64,000 nucleotides of DNA from Meloidogyne chitwoodi (Eukaryota; Nematoda; Chromadorea; Rhabditida; Meloidogynidae). Both the position numbers and the translations under genes were made by a program. The stretch covers positions 1,798,001-1,862,000 of the forward strand of contig JACZZP010000011.1 of assembly GCA_015183035.1 (NCBI GenBank), given 5' to 3'. Positions 10,879 through 23,343 of this stretch are shown piece after piece. Every line of letters starts with the position of its first letter. Position 1 is the first letter of the stretch. Under the pieces are notes generated by a model that made no database searches, had not been told where the DNA came from, and saw only the letters and a program-made list of their open reading frames with translations.

Positions 10879-11142
10879 ACTGATTGACCAAACGAAAATA
10901 AAGAAAAGACATTTGTTTTTATTTAAAAAAATGTACTTCGTTATCTTATTGGTATATTGTTGTTTGAATCAATAGAGTTGTTTAAATTTGAACATAAAAT
11001 GGGTTAATTTATTGAAAATATTTTTTATTTAATTTTTTTAAAGCTTATTAAAATAAAAATAATATATATTTATTCACAAGAAAATTTTTTTACAAATTAC
11101 CGGTTTTTCTTCTTGAGTTCAATCGAATTTGACAGCGACTGG

Positions 11143-11455
11143 TCATTTTCTTCTATAGAAAATTTCTTTTTTTTTATTTTTCTCTTTTCGGCCGATTGCC
11201 GTTGAAAGAAATGCTTTTTTAATCCTTTCTTCGATTGTTGGTTTATTAACCAAAATATTCACAGATAATTTTTTAATAAATTTATAACTTTGATATTTTA
11301 ACACAAAATAGAATAGACTTTGGGCTATTAAATATTTAAAAATAAAATTTTTCAAAATTTTTAATAAAAATTTATTAACCTTTTTGTTCTCCTGTTAAGT
11401 TTTTATATTTAAAAATTAAATTGTTCATCAGTCTTTGTTTAAAAAATTTTTTCAT
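11143..11455 (-). CDS. Small basic protein, unrecognised
   Basis: Two exons join cleanly: 11455-11380 (MKKFFKQRLMNNLIFKYKN, then LTGEQK, donor gttaat) and 11324-11143 (AQSLFYFVLKYQS, LVNKPTIEERIKKAFLSTA, IGRKEKNKKKE, stop at 11143), giving about 85 residues. A splice acceptor (ctttttag-like) lies just upstream of the ATG and the frame stays open to it, so an earlier exon or a spliced leader is possible. After the stop, another frame reads EENDQSLSNSIELKKKNR before a stop near 11100, which could be an alternative 3' exon. The protein is lysine-rich. I cannot assign a family. The regular splicing and ordinary amino-acid composition argue against chance in such AT-rich DNA, but it could still be part of a larger gene. 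Confidence 0.42.
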
Positions 11456-11459
11456 TGAT

Positions 11460-14400
11460 TCAGGTCTTGACTAAAAGATTTTAATTAATTATTTTAAAGC
11501 AATAATAATTTACAATTTTACTTTCAATAATCAATTATATAATTTAAAAAATAGGTTCTGAATTGTTTGATTCTATTGTTTTCTTTTATTTTTAAGGACC
11601 GGGATTATTAATAAAAAATATTTAATTTTATTCCAATTTATAGCCCAGACTTTTCTCTATCATTTCATATTAAACTAAAATTTTTAGCTTTTCTCAAAGA
11701 ATTTTTATAAAATTTAAAGCAAATCAACTGCGAATAAATGTATTTAATAGGCAGTTCCGCCTCCTTCAACACAAAATTTTTTTTCTTTTTTTCCAAACAA
11801 TTTCTTCCACTTTTTCTATTCAAAAATGACCATTGAAAACAGCAGATGCACTTTTTCTTTTCTTTTTTTTCTTACAAACCATGGGCAAAACCATTACAAC
11901 ACACAAATCAATTCTCTGTTCTTTTGCGCAAATCTTAAGAAATTTGGGGTTTTTATTTTATTGTGTGGAATAATTTCTTTAAAAAAATTTATTTTATATA
12001 TTTTTCGATCAACACATTTATTTATTTCTTTTTTTTAATTTATTTAAATTATTTTATAATTTTTAAAAATGTTTAAAGTTAACTTTCGTTATTTAAGGAT
12101 ACCCAAAGGGATATTCTTATGGTTATTCTTATAATTAAAATTATGAGAATTCTCTTTTTTTCTTGATAAAAATTTTAATTTCTTTAATTTTATCACAATT
12201 TTTATTTTTAAAGTTTACTTAAAATTTATTAAATTAATAAAAAAAATAAATTTATTATTTTATTTTTATTATTATTATTATTTTTTTGTTTTAATTTTAG
12301 AGTACATTTTTTTTATTTTTATTATTTTATCAGTTACGTAAAAATTTATTATTATTTTATTTATTTTATTATTTTTGTACTTTTTTTAACTAAAATTTTA
12401 GTAATTTCTAGGATTCTTATCTCTTTACAATTTATTTATTTTTAATTTCTTTTTATTGAAAGAGTGTTTTTTAAATAAAATAAATTATTATATTTTCTTC
12501 TAATTTTGTAAAATTAACAAATTAATTATTAAAAAAATAAATAATTAATTTGCGTCATTTAATAATAAATTATTATTTTTTCATTCTTTTTGCATGTTCC
12601 ACATTCATGTACATCCTCTCTTTATATATCTTCTTTTTCCTCTCTTCTTTTTCCTCTCTTCAACCTTTTTTTCAAAAAAGCTTTAAATATAGAATAAATA
12701 GTGTAAAGTATATTTTATAATAATTTTGTGTGTTGAGTGGAAAAGAGAAGAACAAGTTTTTGAATTTTGCAAAATTATTTAAAATAATATTTATTTATTT
12801 ATAGGCATTTAAAAAAGAGAAAAATAAATAAAATAAAAATAGAGAGAAAGATTAAATATTATAAATTACAAAAAATCTTTTTTTTTGTAGAATTATGGCG
12901 CAACCTTGATTTTTTTACACATATTATAGGCCAAAAAATTAAAAAAATAGGAAGGAATTTTTTTTTTGACTTTTTTAATTTTTTAAAGACCCTCCAAAGT
13001 CCAATAATTTTTGAAAAAATTAAATTCTTTATTTATTCTAATAGAAAAGCATTTTAAAATTGTTTTTAGTTAAATTTGTTTTAATTTAATTATTTTTTAA
13101 TAAACAAATCCTTCTTTAAGAAAATTAATTATATATATTATTTTTTATTAATTTATATTTTAACTAATAAAAATAAATATTTCCCTGAAACATTTATTTT
13201 AATTTTTCTATCAACTTTTAATATTTTTATTAATTTATTATTATTAATTTTAGCTTATAATTATTTTCTTTTTTATTAATTAAATATATCAAGAAAATTA
13301 TTTAAAAAAAAAAGAAAAAGCCTGTTATAAAATATAAAAGAACTTAATTATTTTATTTTTATTTTTCTCTACCAGTTCACTTTCATTTTCTTGCCTTGGG
13401 GTATTTAAATATTTGTTAGCTTATTTTTGCTATTTTTCATAAAGATGTGCGTTATTTTATGTTAAAAACTAAAGTGATGATGAACAATTAGCATTTTTTT
13501 TAATTTTTAATCGAGAGGGATATTAGAGTCTTAAAATAAATTTTTTGAAATTTTTTAAAATTTATTTTAAAATAAAAGATTAAAAAATATCAAAAACATT
13601 TATAATGACGGATTTTATAATATTTAAAAATTTATATTTAAAGTTAAAGTCAGTTTGATTGAAGGAAGGGTACCCCAAAGGATAGATGACCTTTTGAAGT
13701 ATTTATTTTTTAAAAATTAATTTTTCATTAAATAAAAAATAATTTTAAAAAATTACTGAGACTCTAATTACCAAAAATTTATTTTATTTTATTAATAAAT
13801 TAATATCTTTTTTCAATCTATAATGTAATTAAAAACACGTTTTTATTTTTATTCATTTTTCAATTAACATAATAAAAGAAAAAATGATTTTATATACAAA
13901 ATATTTTTTTTCGATAAATAAAATAATTTAATTTATTTAAAAATTAATTGATTATTTTTTGCTTTAACTTTTTATCAAAAAAAATTTTTTTTTTTAATTT
14001 TAAAAATTTTATTTAATTAAAAAAAAATTTTTTTTTTATTATTTCGTAAATTTGAAGGATTTTTTTAACGTTTTTTTTTTAAATTTATTTTTTATATTTT
14101 TTTAATATTTTTTTCCAATTTTCTTAAATACTTTTTTTTAAATTAATTAATTTATTAAAATAATAAAAATAAATATATTCTGATGACAATCTTTTTTTCT
14201 TTTTTTTTCCTTTATTTATTTTATTAAAATTCAAAATGTGATAAATAAATAATTTTTTTTTCCTTTCATTTCTTGTAAAATAAAAAAAGAATGATTAGCC
14301 AATTAATTTTGAAGAGTATTAATTTATCTTTTTATTAATTAATAAATTTGTTAATTTTTATAAATTTTTTAATTTTCGTAAAAAACAATTTTTTAAGATA

Positions 14401-14839
14401 TTAAATTATTTATTTAAATTTTTAAAAATTAATTTTTTTAAATTAATATTTTTTATTTTTAAATTAATAATAAAAATTTATTATTAAAAATAAATTTAGT
14501 GGGGCAAATTTTTATTTTCATTTTTTTTAATAAAAATTAATTAATTTTCTTTTTTTTTTCTCTTCTTTTCCTTTCAAAAATATTTAAATTTATTAAGTAA
14601 AGAAAATTTAAATAATTATTTACGTAGTAATATTTTTGATAAATTTATTTATTAAAAAAATTAATTTTTTTAATTAATTAAAAAATGGAATATAAAATGA
14701 AAGGAAATAATAATATTGCCTCTTATAAATTTATTATTTATTTATTTATTTAAATGTTCAATTTAATTAATTTAATTATTTTTTAATTTAATTTATTCTT
14801 CTATTTTTTAGAAAAAATAAAAAAATAAAAATTATATTA
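11460..14839. other. AT-rich intergenic region, no gene supported
   Basis: About 3.4 kb upstream of the fatty-acid transporter, dominated by A/T homopolymer runs. One ATG frame at 11826 (70 codons) gives a phenylalanine-rich translation and is not supported. A hairpin-like patch at about 12105-12150 (gatattcttatggttattct) is the only other structure noticed. Confidence 0.6.
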
Positions 14840-17800
14840 ATGGGAGAATTTTCAAAATTTGTTCGTGCATCGGTTGAACAGCCTTTATTTATTTTAATTA
14901 TTTTATTATTTGGTTTATGGTTAATTGAAATATTTAGGTAAATTTAAATTTAATTTATTTTAATTTTAATAATTTTTTTAAATTAATTAAAAAAAATCTC
15001 TATTTTATCCCTCTCACTTTAAAAATAAAAATAAAATATTTAAACACAACCGCCCTTTTTTCAAAGTCTCTCACTTTGATAAAATCTATTAATAATAATT
15101 AATTAATTTTTTTGTAAAATATACCTATTTTCTTATCATTTTTGTCATTTCTCTTCAAATTAATGTTTTAAAAGAAAATTAAAATATTTTAGTTCATTTT
15201 AATTATTTTTTTGTATTAATTTCTGAGACTCTAATGTGTTAGGGGTATCATTTTAATAAATTATTTAATCAAACTCAAAGAAACTCAATTATTTCCAGTC
15301 TCAATCAAAATTATCTCAAAATCTCTCAGTTATCCCAATCTTTAAATTATCAAAATCTCTCAGTTATCCCAAGCTGACAAACACAAAGAATGTTTTATTA
15401 AATAAAAACGTTTTGAGTCTCATAATAAAATATTTTTTGTGTCTCATAAAAATAAAAACTCTCTAACTTATACCAAAAGGGTGTGATAAGATAGAGATTA
15501 TTTAAAATTAATTAAAAAAATATTTTTTTTTAATTTTTTAAAATTAAAAAGGTTAATAAATAGACCTGCTTGGTTACTTATTTTAACAGTTGGAATTATT
15601 TTATTTTTATTAAAGTTGGAAAATATGAAGAAAAAAGTAAGCGTTTTGGGGGATTTTGTGCACAGATCTTGGCTTACTTTGGATAGAGATTTAGCGTAAA
15701 TTTATTTATTTAAAATTTAAAAATATTTTTAATTAATTAAATATTTTATTAAAATTTTATTTTTTTAATTTTTTCAAAAATTTATATTTTTTTAAAATTT
15801 TAATTTAAATTAAAGAGGTCTTCGTTTATTGGTTAAATTACGTTGGGACATGAGACGTAGAATGCGAGAAAATCGTGGACTTCATTTAATATTTTTAGAT
15901 ATAGTCAAAGCTAATCCAAATAAAATATGTATTGTTGATATTGTTAGTTTTATATTATTATTTAAATTTTATTTATTTTATTTAAATTAATTTAATTTAA
16001 TTAATTATATTTAATTAATTTAATTTATATAATTATATTTTATTTAATTATTTAATTTTATTTATTTAAATAATTTAATTAAATTAAAAAAAGGCCTCAA
16101 ATCGTTCTTATACATTTTGTCAATTAAATTCTCTTTCTAATCGTTTTGCTAATCATTTTATTTCTAATGGATTTGGAAGGGGTGATGTTGTTGCTTTATT
16201 TATGGAAAATGGAGTTGAATTTGTTGCTGCTTGGATTGGATTAATGAAAATTGGAGTTATTACTGGTAAATTTATTTAATTATATTTTTAATAAAATAAT
16301 TAGGTAATTATTTATTTTTATAAATTATTTAAAAAAAGAAAGGGGCCGTGCACAGCCCCAAACCCAAAAATTATTTTAGAGATTTCTATTTTCTAGTAAA
16401 TTATTATTTTACTTACCTATATTAAAATAGTAGTAAATGTAATTTTATATATTAAGTAAAAAAAATTTTTTTTGATTTAATAAATATATTTAAGCATGGA
16501 TAAATTCAAACTTAAGAATGGACTCTTTAGCACAGTTTGTTATTTTTTTAAATTTATTTTAATTTATTAAAATAAATTTTAAATTTTATTTTTAAAGTTG
16601 TTTACGAGTCTCAGAATGCAAAGCAATTATTTGTTCAGAATCACTTTATCAATGTAGGGAATTTTTTTTTAAATTATATAATTTTATTAGATATTACGTA
16701 GATTTACAAAAATAAAATTTCGATTTTGAACAATTTTTTTTTAATTCCAAAATTTAAATTTTTGAGTCTCATAACTCACTAAAATATTCTTTTTATCAAA
16801 AAATTTTTTAAATAAAATAGTCCAACTATATTTACATTCAATATATACCTAGTTAACTTTTGTTATAAGAACATCCAATTAAAAGAATTATTTTAGAGGG
16901 TGTTGTTTTCTTATTTTTAGATGTTTAATTGACTAATAATTATTTAAATTTATTTTTTTTTAATTATTTTCTTTTTATAGTTTATATAAAATCAAAAGAA
17001 AGTAATGGTAGTCTTGAATTACAAAATATTAAAGAATTTTTAATAAATAATAATTTAAATAATAATTTAAATACAACAACAAAATGGTTATTAAATAATA
17101 AATTAGATAAAGAACCAATTTATGATAATTCAATTAATTTCCATTCACTTTTATGTTTTATTTATACAAGTGGAACTACTGGAATGCCTAAACCTGCTTG
17201 TATTAAACATTTCCGGTAAAATTAATAATTAAAAAATAAAATATTTTTAAAGCTTTATTTTAATTATTTAGTAAAAGAAATAATGTTTTTATTCCTAAAT
17301 TTAAATTATTTAAATATTTTTTTACTTTAAAATTTAAATATAACCTAAATCCTCTAAAATAAATCTCGAAGAATATTTTTTCTTTCCCTTTATGGAAATG
17401 ATATGCCTATTTTAGAGGGAAGCCTATTTTTAAATAATTTATCATATAAGTATCCCTCATCTACTTTTTAATGGTAAAAGAGAAGAATTCTTTCAATTTT
17501 GTTATTTTCCAACAAACAATTGAGAGTTTTATATTTTTCTTTTTCCAAAAAAAAATTATTTAAACTCTTTTAACTTTAAAAATAAACTTTTAATTTTTTT
17601 AAGTTGTTATTCAATGGTTGTTGGTTGTGCTTATAGTTTTGAAATTTTACCTACAGATAGAATATATATTTCAATGCCTTTATATCATACAGCTGCTGGT
17701 ATTCTTGGAATTGGACAAGTATTATTTAGAGGGGCTAGTTGTGCTATTAGACAGAGATTTTCTGCTAGCAATTTTTGGAAGGATTGTGTTGATTATGAAT

Positions 17801-19800
17801 GCACGGTGAGATAATTTTTGATATTTTTCAAATTATTTGAAAGTAATGGTCACTTCGGTGCCAGACACTAAAGCGGTCACTTCGGTGCCATTCCATTAAA
17901 GTTGGTCATTTCAGTGCCAGACACTAAATCTGGCCCATATCAGTGCATTTCCGATTTTTATCAAAGTCGGTCACTTCAGTGCCATTTATTAAAATTGGCG
18001 ATTTAATGGCCAAAACACTAATGTTTAAATTAATTTCTAGGCAAGTCAATATATTGGAGAAATTTGTCGTTATTTACTAGCCCAACCAATTGGAGAAACT
18101 GAAAAAAGACATAAAGTTCGTTTAATGTTTGGAAATGGTTTGAGAGCAGAAATTTGGAAAGAATTTGTTGAAAGATTTAATATAAAAATAGGAGAATTAT
18201 ATGGATCTACTGAAGGAACTTCTAATCTTGGTAAAGGATTTTAAATAATTTTAATAATTAAATAAAAAGTTAATGTTGATGGAAAAATTGGAGCATGTGG
18301 ATTTTTGCCAATTTCCCCAATAACTGCATTAGTTCATCCTGTTCGTCTTGTTAAAGTTGATGATAATGGAGAAATTATAAGAAAACCTAATGGTTTGGCA
18401 GTGCCTTGCAGACCTGGTTATTTTATTTATTTATTTTTGTAAACTTTTAAAAAACATTTAAAGTCAAAAATATTTAAAAATATTAAAATTTCAAAAATAT
18501 CTTAAAATTATTTTAAAATTATTCAAAATCTCAACTAATAAAATTTTGCTGTATATTTAATTAAAATTTCAGGTCAAACAGGAGCAATGGTATAAATAAA
18601 TAATTAAATAAAATAAATTAATTAAATATTAAAAAATTAATTAAATTAATTAAATAAATATTAAAATATTTTTTCTATGAAAATAAAGGTTTCAACAATT
18701 CGTCATGATAATCCTTTACTTGTTTTTGATGGATATTTAAATAAAGCAGAAACAAGTATTTTTTAAAAATTAATTAATTTAATTTATTTATTTTTAAGAA
18801 AAGAAAGTAATACAAAATGTTTTTCGTAATGGAGACAGTGCTTTTTTAACTGGAGATATTTTACATTGGGATAGACTTGGATATTTATATTTTAGATTAC
18901 GCACAGGAGATACTTTTCGTTTTAAAGGAGAAAATGTTAGCACTACAGAAGTGGTAAAAATTAAAAATTAAATTATTTTTTAATATTCTCATAATTAATT
19001 TTCAGAAAATACCAAATTTTAATTATTTTAAAATAAAAACATTTATTTTTAGGAAGGCGTTCTCCTCCCAATGAAGAGTATAATTGATGCTGTAGTTTAT
19101 GGTATTAGAATTTCTGGAATTGAAGGTAGTATAGGTATGGCTGCTTTGGTGAGGAATAGAATTGAACAGACACCTGATGAAGTGAGAGCTTTTTTAATTA
19201 TAAGACTCTAATGGCCTTACCAATTATTTTAGACTAAATTAATTTTTAAATAATTTAAAAAAGCTTTAAATTATTTAAAATAAGTGCTTGATTTTACTTT
19301 TAGGAATTTCTACAACAACTGAGCTCTCGTCTTCGAGCAGCTTTACCTCCTTATGCATTACCTCGATTTGTCCGTATATGTAGTTCTGTTGACAGAACTG
19401 GTAAATTTAATTTTATTTAATAATATTATATAATGCTCTGAACAAACATTTACCTAAGTATATTGATCAATAGTTCCTCCGACTCTAATGTCCTTTACTA
19501 AATTTGCAGACTCTAATGTCCTTTAATAAATTTCAGACTCTAACGACCTCAAATAAATTTTCAGACTCTAGTGTCATCTAATAAATTTTAGGTACATTTA
19601 AATTGGTCAAAACAAATTTGCAAAGGTTAGCACTTGGCAAACCATCACCAATAGGAAGTAGTATTTCCTTAGAAGATCAACAACGGGTTTTCTTTTTTGA
19701 TTCAAAAATAAAGCAATATATTCCTCTCTGTGAGGATTTACGGCAAAGGCTTGAAGAAGGCAAAGTAGAACAAAAAGAATTATTTAAAATTTTTGCCTAA
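14840..19800 (+). CDS. Fatty-acid transport protein / very-long-chain acyl-CoA synthetase (SLC27 family)
   Basis: Activates long or very-long-chain fatty acids to acyl-CoA using ATP and promotes their uptake. The N-terminus ([11 protein letters not shown], then a hydrophobic span; a second hydrophobic span after the splice at 14937/15552, [13 protein letters not shown]) anchors the enzyme in membrane. The AMP-binding P-loop is [16 protein letters not shown] (17160-17215). Further FATP motifs are [17 protein letters not shown] (17670), [11 protein letters not shown] (18200) and [17 protein letters not shown] (18845), then [19 protein letters not shown]. The C-terminus ends at 19800. About 15 exons fit GT..AG. 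One stretch at 16650-16920 lacks a clear exon between ICSESLYQ and the next block, so a small exon may be missed. The closest known relatives are SLC27A1/A4 and C. elegans acs-20/acs-22; which orthologue is not decided. Confidence 0.93.
15290..15375 (+). repeat. Direct repeat AATCTCTCAGTTATCCCAA
   Basis: The word aaatctctcagttatcccaa occurs twice at about 15320 and 15353 in the first FATP intron. Its reverse complement (gggataactgagagatttt) is at about 45240, upstream of an unrelated gene. This is a dispersed short repeat. Confidence 0.7.
17828..18015 (+). repeat. Tandem GGTCACTTCGGTGCC array in FATP intron
   Basis: Five to six degenerate copies of ggtcacttcggtgcc(agacactaaa), with a period of about 27-35 bases, fill one intron. 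The core resembles the catttcagtacc word of the inverted-repeat element at 9533. The array is notably GC-richer than neighbouring introns. Confidence 0.8.
19475..19592 (+). repeat. Tandem array of splice-acceptor-like units in last FATP intron
   Basis: Four units of about 30 bp each end in aaattt(t)(g)cag or ttttag and continue actctaatgtcc. The first three contain a plausible 3' splice site just before the repeated actcta. The true acceptor (aaattttag, then gtacatttaaattgg at about 19591) follows the last unit, giving RTGTFKLVK in frame. Confidence 0.8.
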
Positions 19801-20696
19801 AAATTTAGTCAAAAATTGGAATATTTGTTATGCCAATATTATAATTTATATTTGCTATATATAAAATTGCTCAAAAATATATATTTTTTATAAATATTAA
19901 AGTTTGTGCATTTTTTACTTAAATTATTTTTTTAAAGAGATTGAAAGTTTATAATTTAAGCAAGAATATATACATATTTATTTAAACAATGAGTACCAAA
20001 GTTAATCCTTATTGATTGATTGTGTAACAACGGCACACAGAGGGAAAAATAAGGAAAAATAATATTTGTCCGCAAAAAATGTCCGCAAGTCCGTAGGGAT
20101 AATTAACAAGTGCCACCATATTATAATTTAGTTTTAGATCTTAATTGATTGCATAAATCAAAAGAAATGTGACCGTTTATCTAGAGAATGGATTGTTAAA
20201 TGATGGGCTGACTAAATTTTTATAATTTAACATTTTCTAAATTTTTAAGTATAAAAGACATATTTAATTCCAACATTTTTTCCTTTCAACATGTAGACAA
20301 AATATTTAGAACCTTCACTCATCTTTAACTAAACACTCAAAGTTATATAATATTTTTCACAAGGCTAATAAATAACCTTTATTTTATTCAAATCAAATAA
20401 AAAGAATAAGAAAATGAAATAAAAGGAGAATATTATTATTATAAATATACTAGAATTCTGTTTACTTAAACGTATTCGGTAGAAGTAAAGGCTAAGGACC
20501 CTATTTCTCTTCTCATTCTTTCCCAAAAATAAAATTTAAAATAAAATATATTTATTTTTTTAATTAATTTCCAAAGAATATTTCCTTTTTAATAATATTT
20601 AATAAATTATTAAAATAGTTCAAGTAATTTCGGAATTAATAAATAGATAATTTAAAATATTTATTTATTTTAATTAAAAAAATAAAATTTAGAAAT
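19801..20696. other. Intergenic region, no gene seen
   Basis: The 3' flank of the fatty-acid transporter and 5' flank of the F-box-like gene. It holds a GC-richer patch (20065-20100, tgtccgcaaaaaatgtccgc) resembling the ends of the inverted-repeat element at 8989. No open frame is supported. Confidence 0.55.
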
Positions 20697-22395
20697 ATGA
20701 AATCTGAAGAACAAAAACAACATTTAAATAATTCAAAAATACAAAATAAAAAACAAAATAATCAAAAAATACCTAATGAATTACTTTTAGAAATAATTAA
20801 AGGTGCTACATATCCAACACATTTTGAACATTTACTGACAAGGAAATATTTCAAAATGTAAATTTTAATTTATATAAAATTAATTTAAAAATAACTAGGT
20901 ACAAAACTTTATTTTAAATAATTTTTGGAAATATCAAAAGCTTCAATTTTATAATTTATTAAATTCAGGGGTTATTATAAGGATTGTCCTGTCCTTATCA
21001 AAAGTTACGAGGGTTTTGACATTTTCTATATTTTTTAAAAACATAAAATATTAATCAAAAATATACGTCATATCTAAATATTTATTATTTTTATCTTAAA
21101 TTTCTTTGATAATGTTAAATTTAAAATTTTCACAATCCTTAAAAATTAAATTTTTTTCATAAGAATACCTCCACTAAAAATAGAAAATAAACTAACAATA
21201 AGATTATTTAGGTCAATTAATTATAGAAAAAAGTATCTAGATATTCATCAACAAGGATTAATGAAAATTATAAATATTTATTTAGTAAAAATCCAATTTT
21301 TTATATTTTGTTTAATTACGAATTTTTAAAAAATTATTAAAAAATGAAGACTTTTAAATTTGACAAACCTAAAATCAGTAAAAACATCTAAAAACATTTT
21401 GCAATATTTATTAGTAATGTGGTGTCGTGCAATAAAATTATTAAAGTACCCGACAGAAAAACTAATTTTAATAATATTAAATTATTTGGAAAACACTGGA
21501 AAGAACATATTAAACTTCTTTTAACTACTACAAGAATATTTTATTATTTTATTAAAAAAATTTACATTGAAAGCGAGGTGAGTTTTTATTATTAAAAAAA
21601 GTAAAATAGATTTATAATATTAAAAAAGTAAAATCAAATGAGAATAACAAACAAATAATTTCAAAATTAAATTTTCCTTAATTCAATGGCTGTTTATCCC
21701 AAAATTGATAGATCTTGGTTTTGTCCATAACAGTGCTAACTTAAAAGGGAACATATCAACATGCTACTCACTAATTTTAGCAAAACTTATACCATTCGAA
21801 AGAGCTTTTCGAGTAGGTACAAAATCGAAGTTTTTACTTGCCCTAGTTAAATTATTAAAAAGTTACAAGCTTTTAAATCTTCAAAAAAAGCTCTCGGCAA
21901 TTAAGATCACTTTTCTCTCTCTTTTCCTTTCCTAAGAGAAAAGGGGTGATCTTAAGAGAATAGTAAAGAGTGGAGAGAAAGGGACGCTTTCGAAGAGGAA
22001 ATGGAACATTTTTTTTGAAATTTTAGAAGCTCGTAACTTTACGATACCTTAACTCGGGCAAGTAAAACCTTGATTCTTACCTACTCGAAAAACTATAAGT
22101 TTTGTAAAAATCCGTGAGTGGCATGTTTATATGTTCCCTTGTAAATAACAAAAATATAGAAAGAGAAAATACGTACTATTGAATTGGCCGATTAATTTCA
22201 TCAAAACCTTGCTTTATAATTAATTAAAAAATAGTTGAATTAATTATATACATATTTTTTATATGTAAGATATATAAATAAGCATTTTTAATATTTCAGA
22301 AACAATGCTTTATTGGGATAAATTTGGATTCAATTCGTTTAGATTATTTTCGACTCATTTTGGAAACAAAACTTAAACAAATTGTAAAACAAATG
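20697..22395 (+). CDS. F-box-like gene, third locus, uncertain exons
   Basis: The first exon (20697-20857) reads MKSEEQKQHLNNSKIQ and KIPNELLLEIIKGATYPTHF, a recognisable F-box core like the loci at 5606 and 8483. Later coding-like pieces are 21214-21290 (NYRKKYLDIHQQGL), 21425-21577 (FGKHWKEHIKLLLTTTRIF, aligning with the KNLL..IVYI block of the 8483 protein) and 22302-22395 (CFIGINLDSIRLDYFRLIL, ETKLKQIVKQM). The middle pieces do not join cleanly in one frame, so a missed exon or decay is possible. The foldback element at 21748-22143 sits in the last large intron. A role in SCF-type ubiquitin ligation is inferred from the F-box alone. Confidence 0.45.
21748..22143. mobile_element. Foldback element with long inverted arms
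   Basis: Left arm 21748-21890 begins aagggaacatatcaacatgc and contains tttttcgagtaggta-like and tttttacttgccc words. Right arm 22018-22143 carries the reverse complements (gggcaagtaaaacctt, tacctactcgaaaaac, atatgttcccttg). The centre has its own palindrome (attaagatcactttt..., ...ggggtgatcttaa at 21900-21957). The whole is about 400 bp with two nested hairpins, typical of a foldback transposon or a very imperfect miniature element. No target duplication is clear. Confidence 0.8.
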
Positions 22396-22544
22396 GTAAA
22401 ATTTAACAATAATAAACAATTAATAATCATTTTTTCCTTTTTTAATTTTAAATTATTTTAATTATAAGTTGAATTTCTTTATGCTCTTAAATCCAATTTA
22501 CCTATACACTAAAGCTTAATTTAATAGAGTAGCACGGGGTTTAG

Positions 22545-22775
22545 CTTCACTGAGATCGAGCTGATTCTCGCCAATTTTCCAACCTCGGCATCGGTTTTAC
22601 CTGTCTCGGAACTAAGAGTCTCGACTCCTAAACCTCAGCGAGAACCAAGAAAAGCCTTGGTTTTTCCTCGTATCTCGGCTTAAATTTTTAGTCTCGATCT
22701 CGGTTTTGTCAGCCTCGGTCAACATAGGTCTCGGTTTTTCACCAAAATCTCGACCTCGGTTACTCTAATTTAACT
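22545..22775. repeat. Degenerate TCTCGGTTTT-type repeat, GC-rich island
   Basis: About a dozen copies of ctcgg(t/c)ttt and related words (gatctcggttttgtc, gtctcggtttttcacc, cctcggcatcggtttt) are packed into 230 bases. The island is much GC-richer than its surroundings and has no long open frame. It looks like a decayed short-period satellite. Confidence 0.7.
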
Positions 22776-22944
22776 TCATTATTTTTATTTCCAAATTCGA
22801 TCCTCCAATTTCCTTACATGCATTTAAAATGTTCCTGTTCGACTGAAATTAACAAATCGCATCGGTTTTCATCTAAAAATTACCTTTACGTTACTAGAAA
22901 AGAAATAAATACAAGGAAATATTTTATTTTGGCTCTCAATTATC

Positions 22945-23222
22945 AGCGCTCAACTGACCTTTCTTTTTTGACTTTCCGGAACAGGCCAGTTCAGTCCTAT
23001 ACAAACGGGGCGTCCCAGCTTTTTCCTAAAATGTCTATATTTTCTTGTTGATCAAACTAAAATTAAAAATATAGATGAAAGAGGTAATACGAAGAACGAA
23101 AAAAAAATATAATAAAGAAAAACTATTATTACAATATAAAATCTTATCGTTACTGAACTTGCCCGTTTAAACTGGGACTGAACTAACGGGACTGAACTGA
23201 CCCCAACCCTTGATTTCAGTTA
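22945..23222. mobile_element. Inverted-repeat element, GCGCTCAAYTG ends
   Basis: The word agcgctcaactgac (22945) pairs imperfectly with ttagcgctcaattg (23220 end) and, further in, ggccagttcagtcc (22986) mirrors gggactgaact (23178, 23198). The centre is AT-rich. The internal words match the fragment at 9288-9505, so both are likely members of one family. A 77-codon frame from 22818 runs into it and is not called a gene. Confidence 0.5.
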
Positions 23223-23343
23223 GCGCTCAATTGTTTACCGCAGATCTTTTAAACCTTATTTTAAATTGGGTTGCATTTGACGACCTCGCTTATTATACCT
23301 AATTAATTTTTATTATATTTAGTTGTTTTTAATTAATTTAAAG

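Noticed and set aside
11826..12038. 70-codon ATG frame, with a TGCACTT word inside
   Set aside because: Phenylalanine-rich translation of T-rich DNA; TGCMCTT is expected about four times in a window this size by chance.
21705..21935. 76-codon frame
   Set aside because: Lies in the arm of the foldback element; the mirrored arm explains its sequence.
22818..23051. 77-codon frame
   Set aside because: Runs into an inverted-repeat element; no family resemblance, no exon partners.
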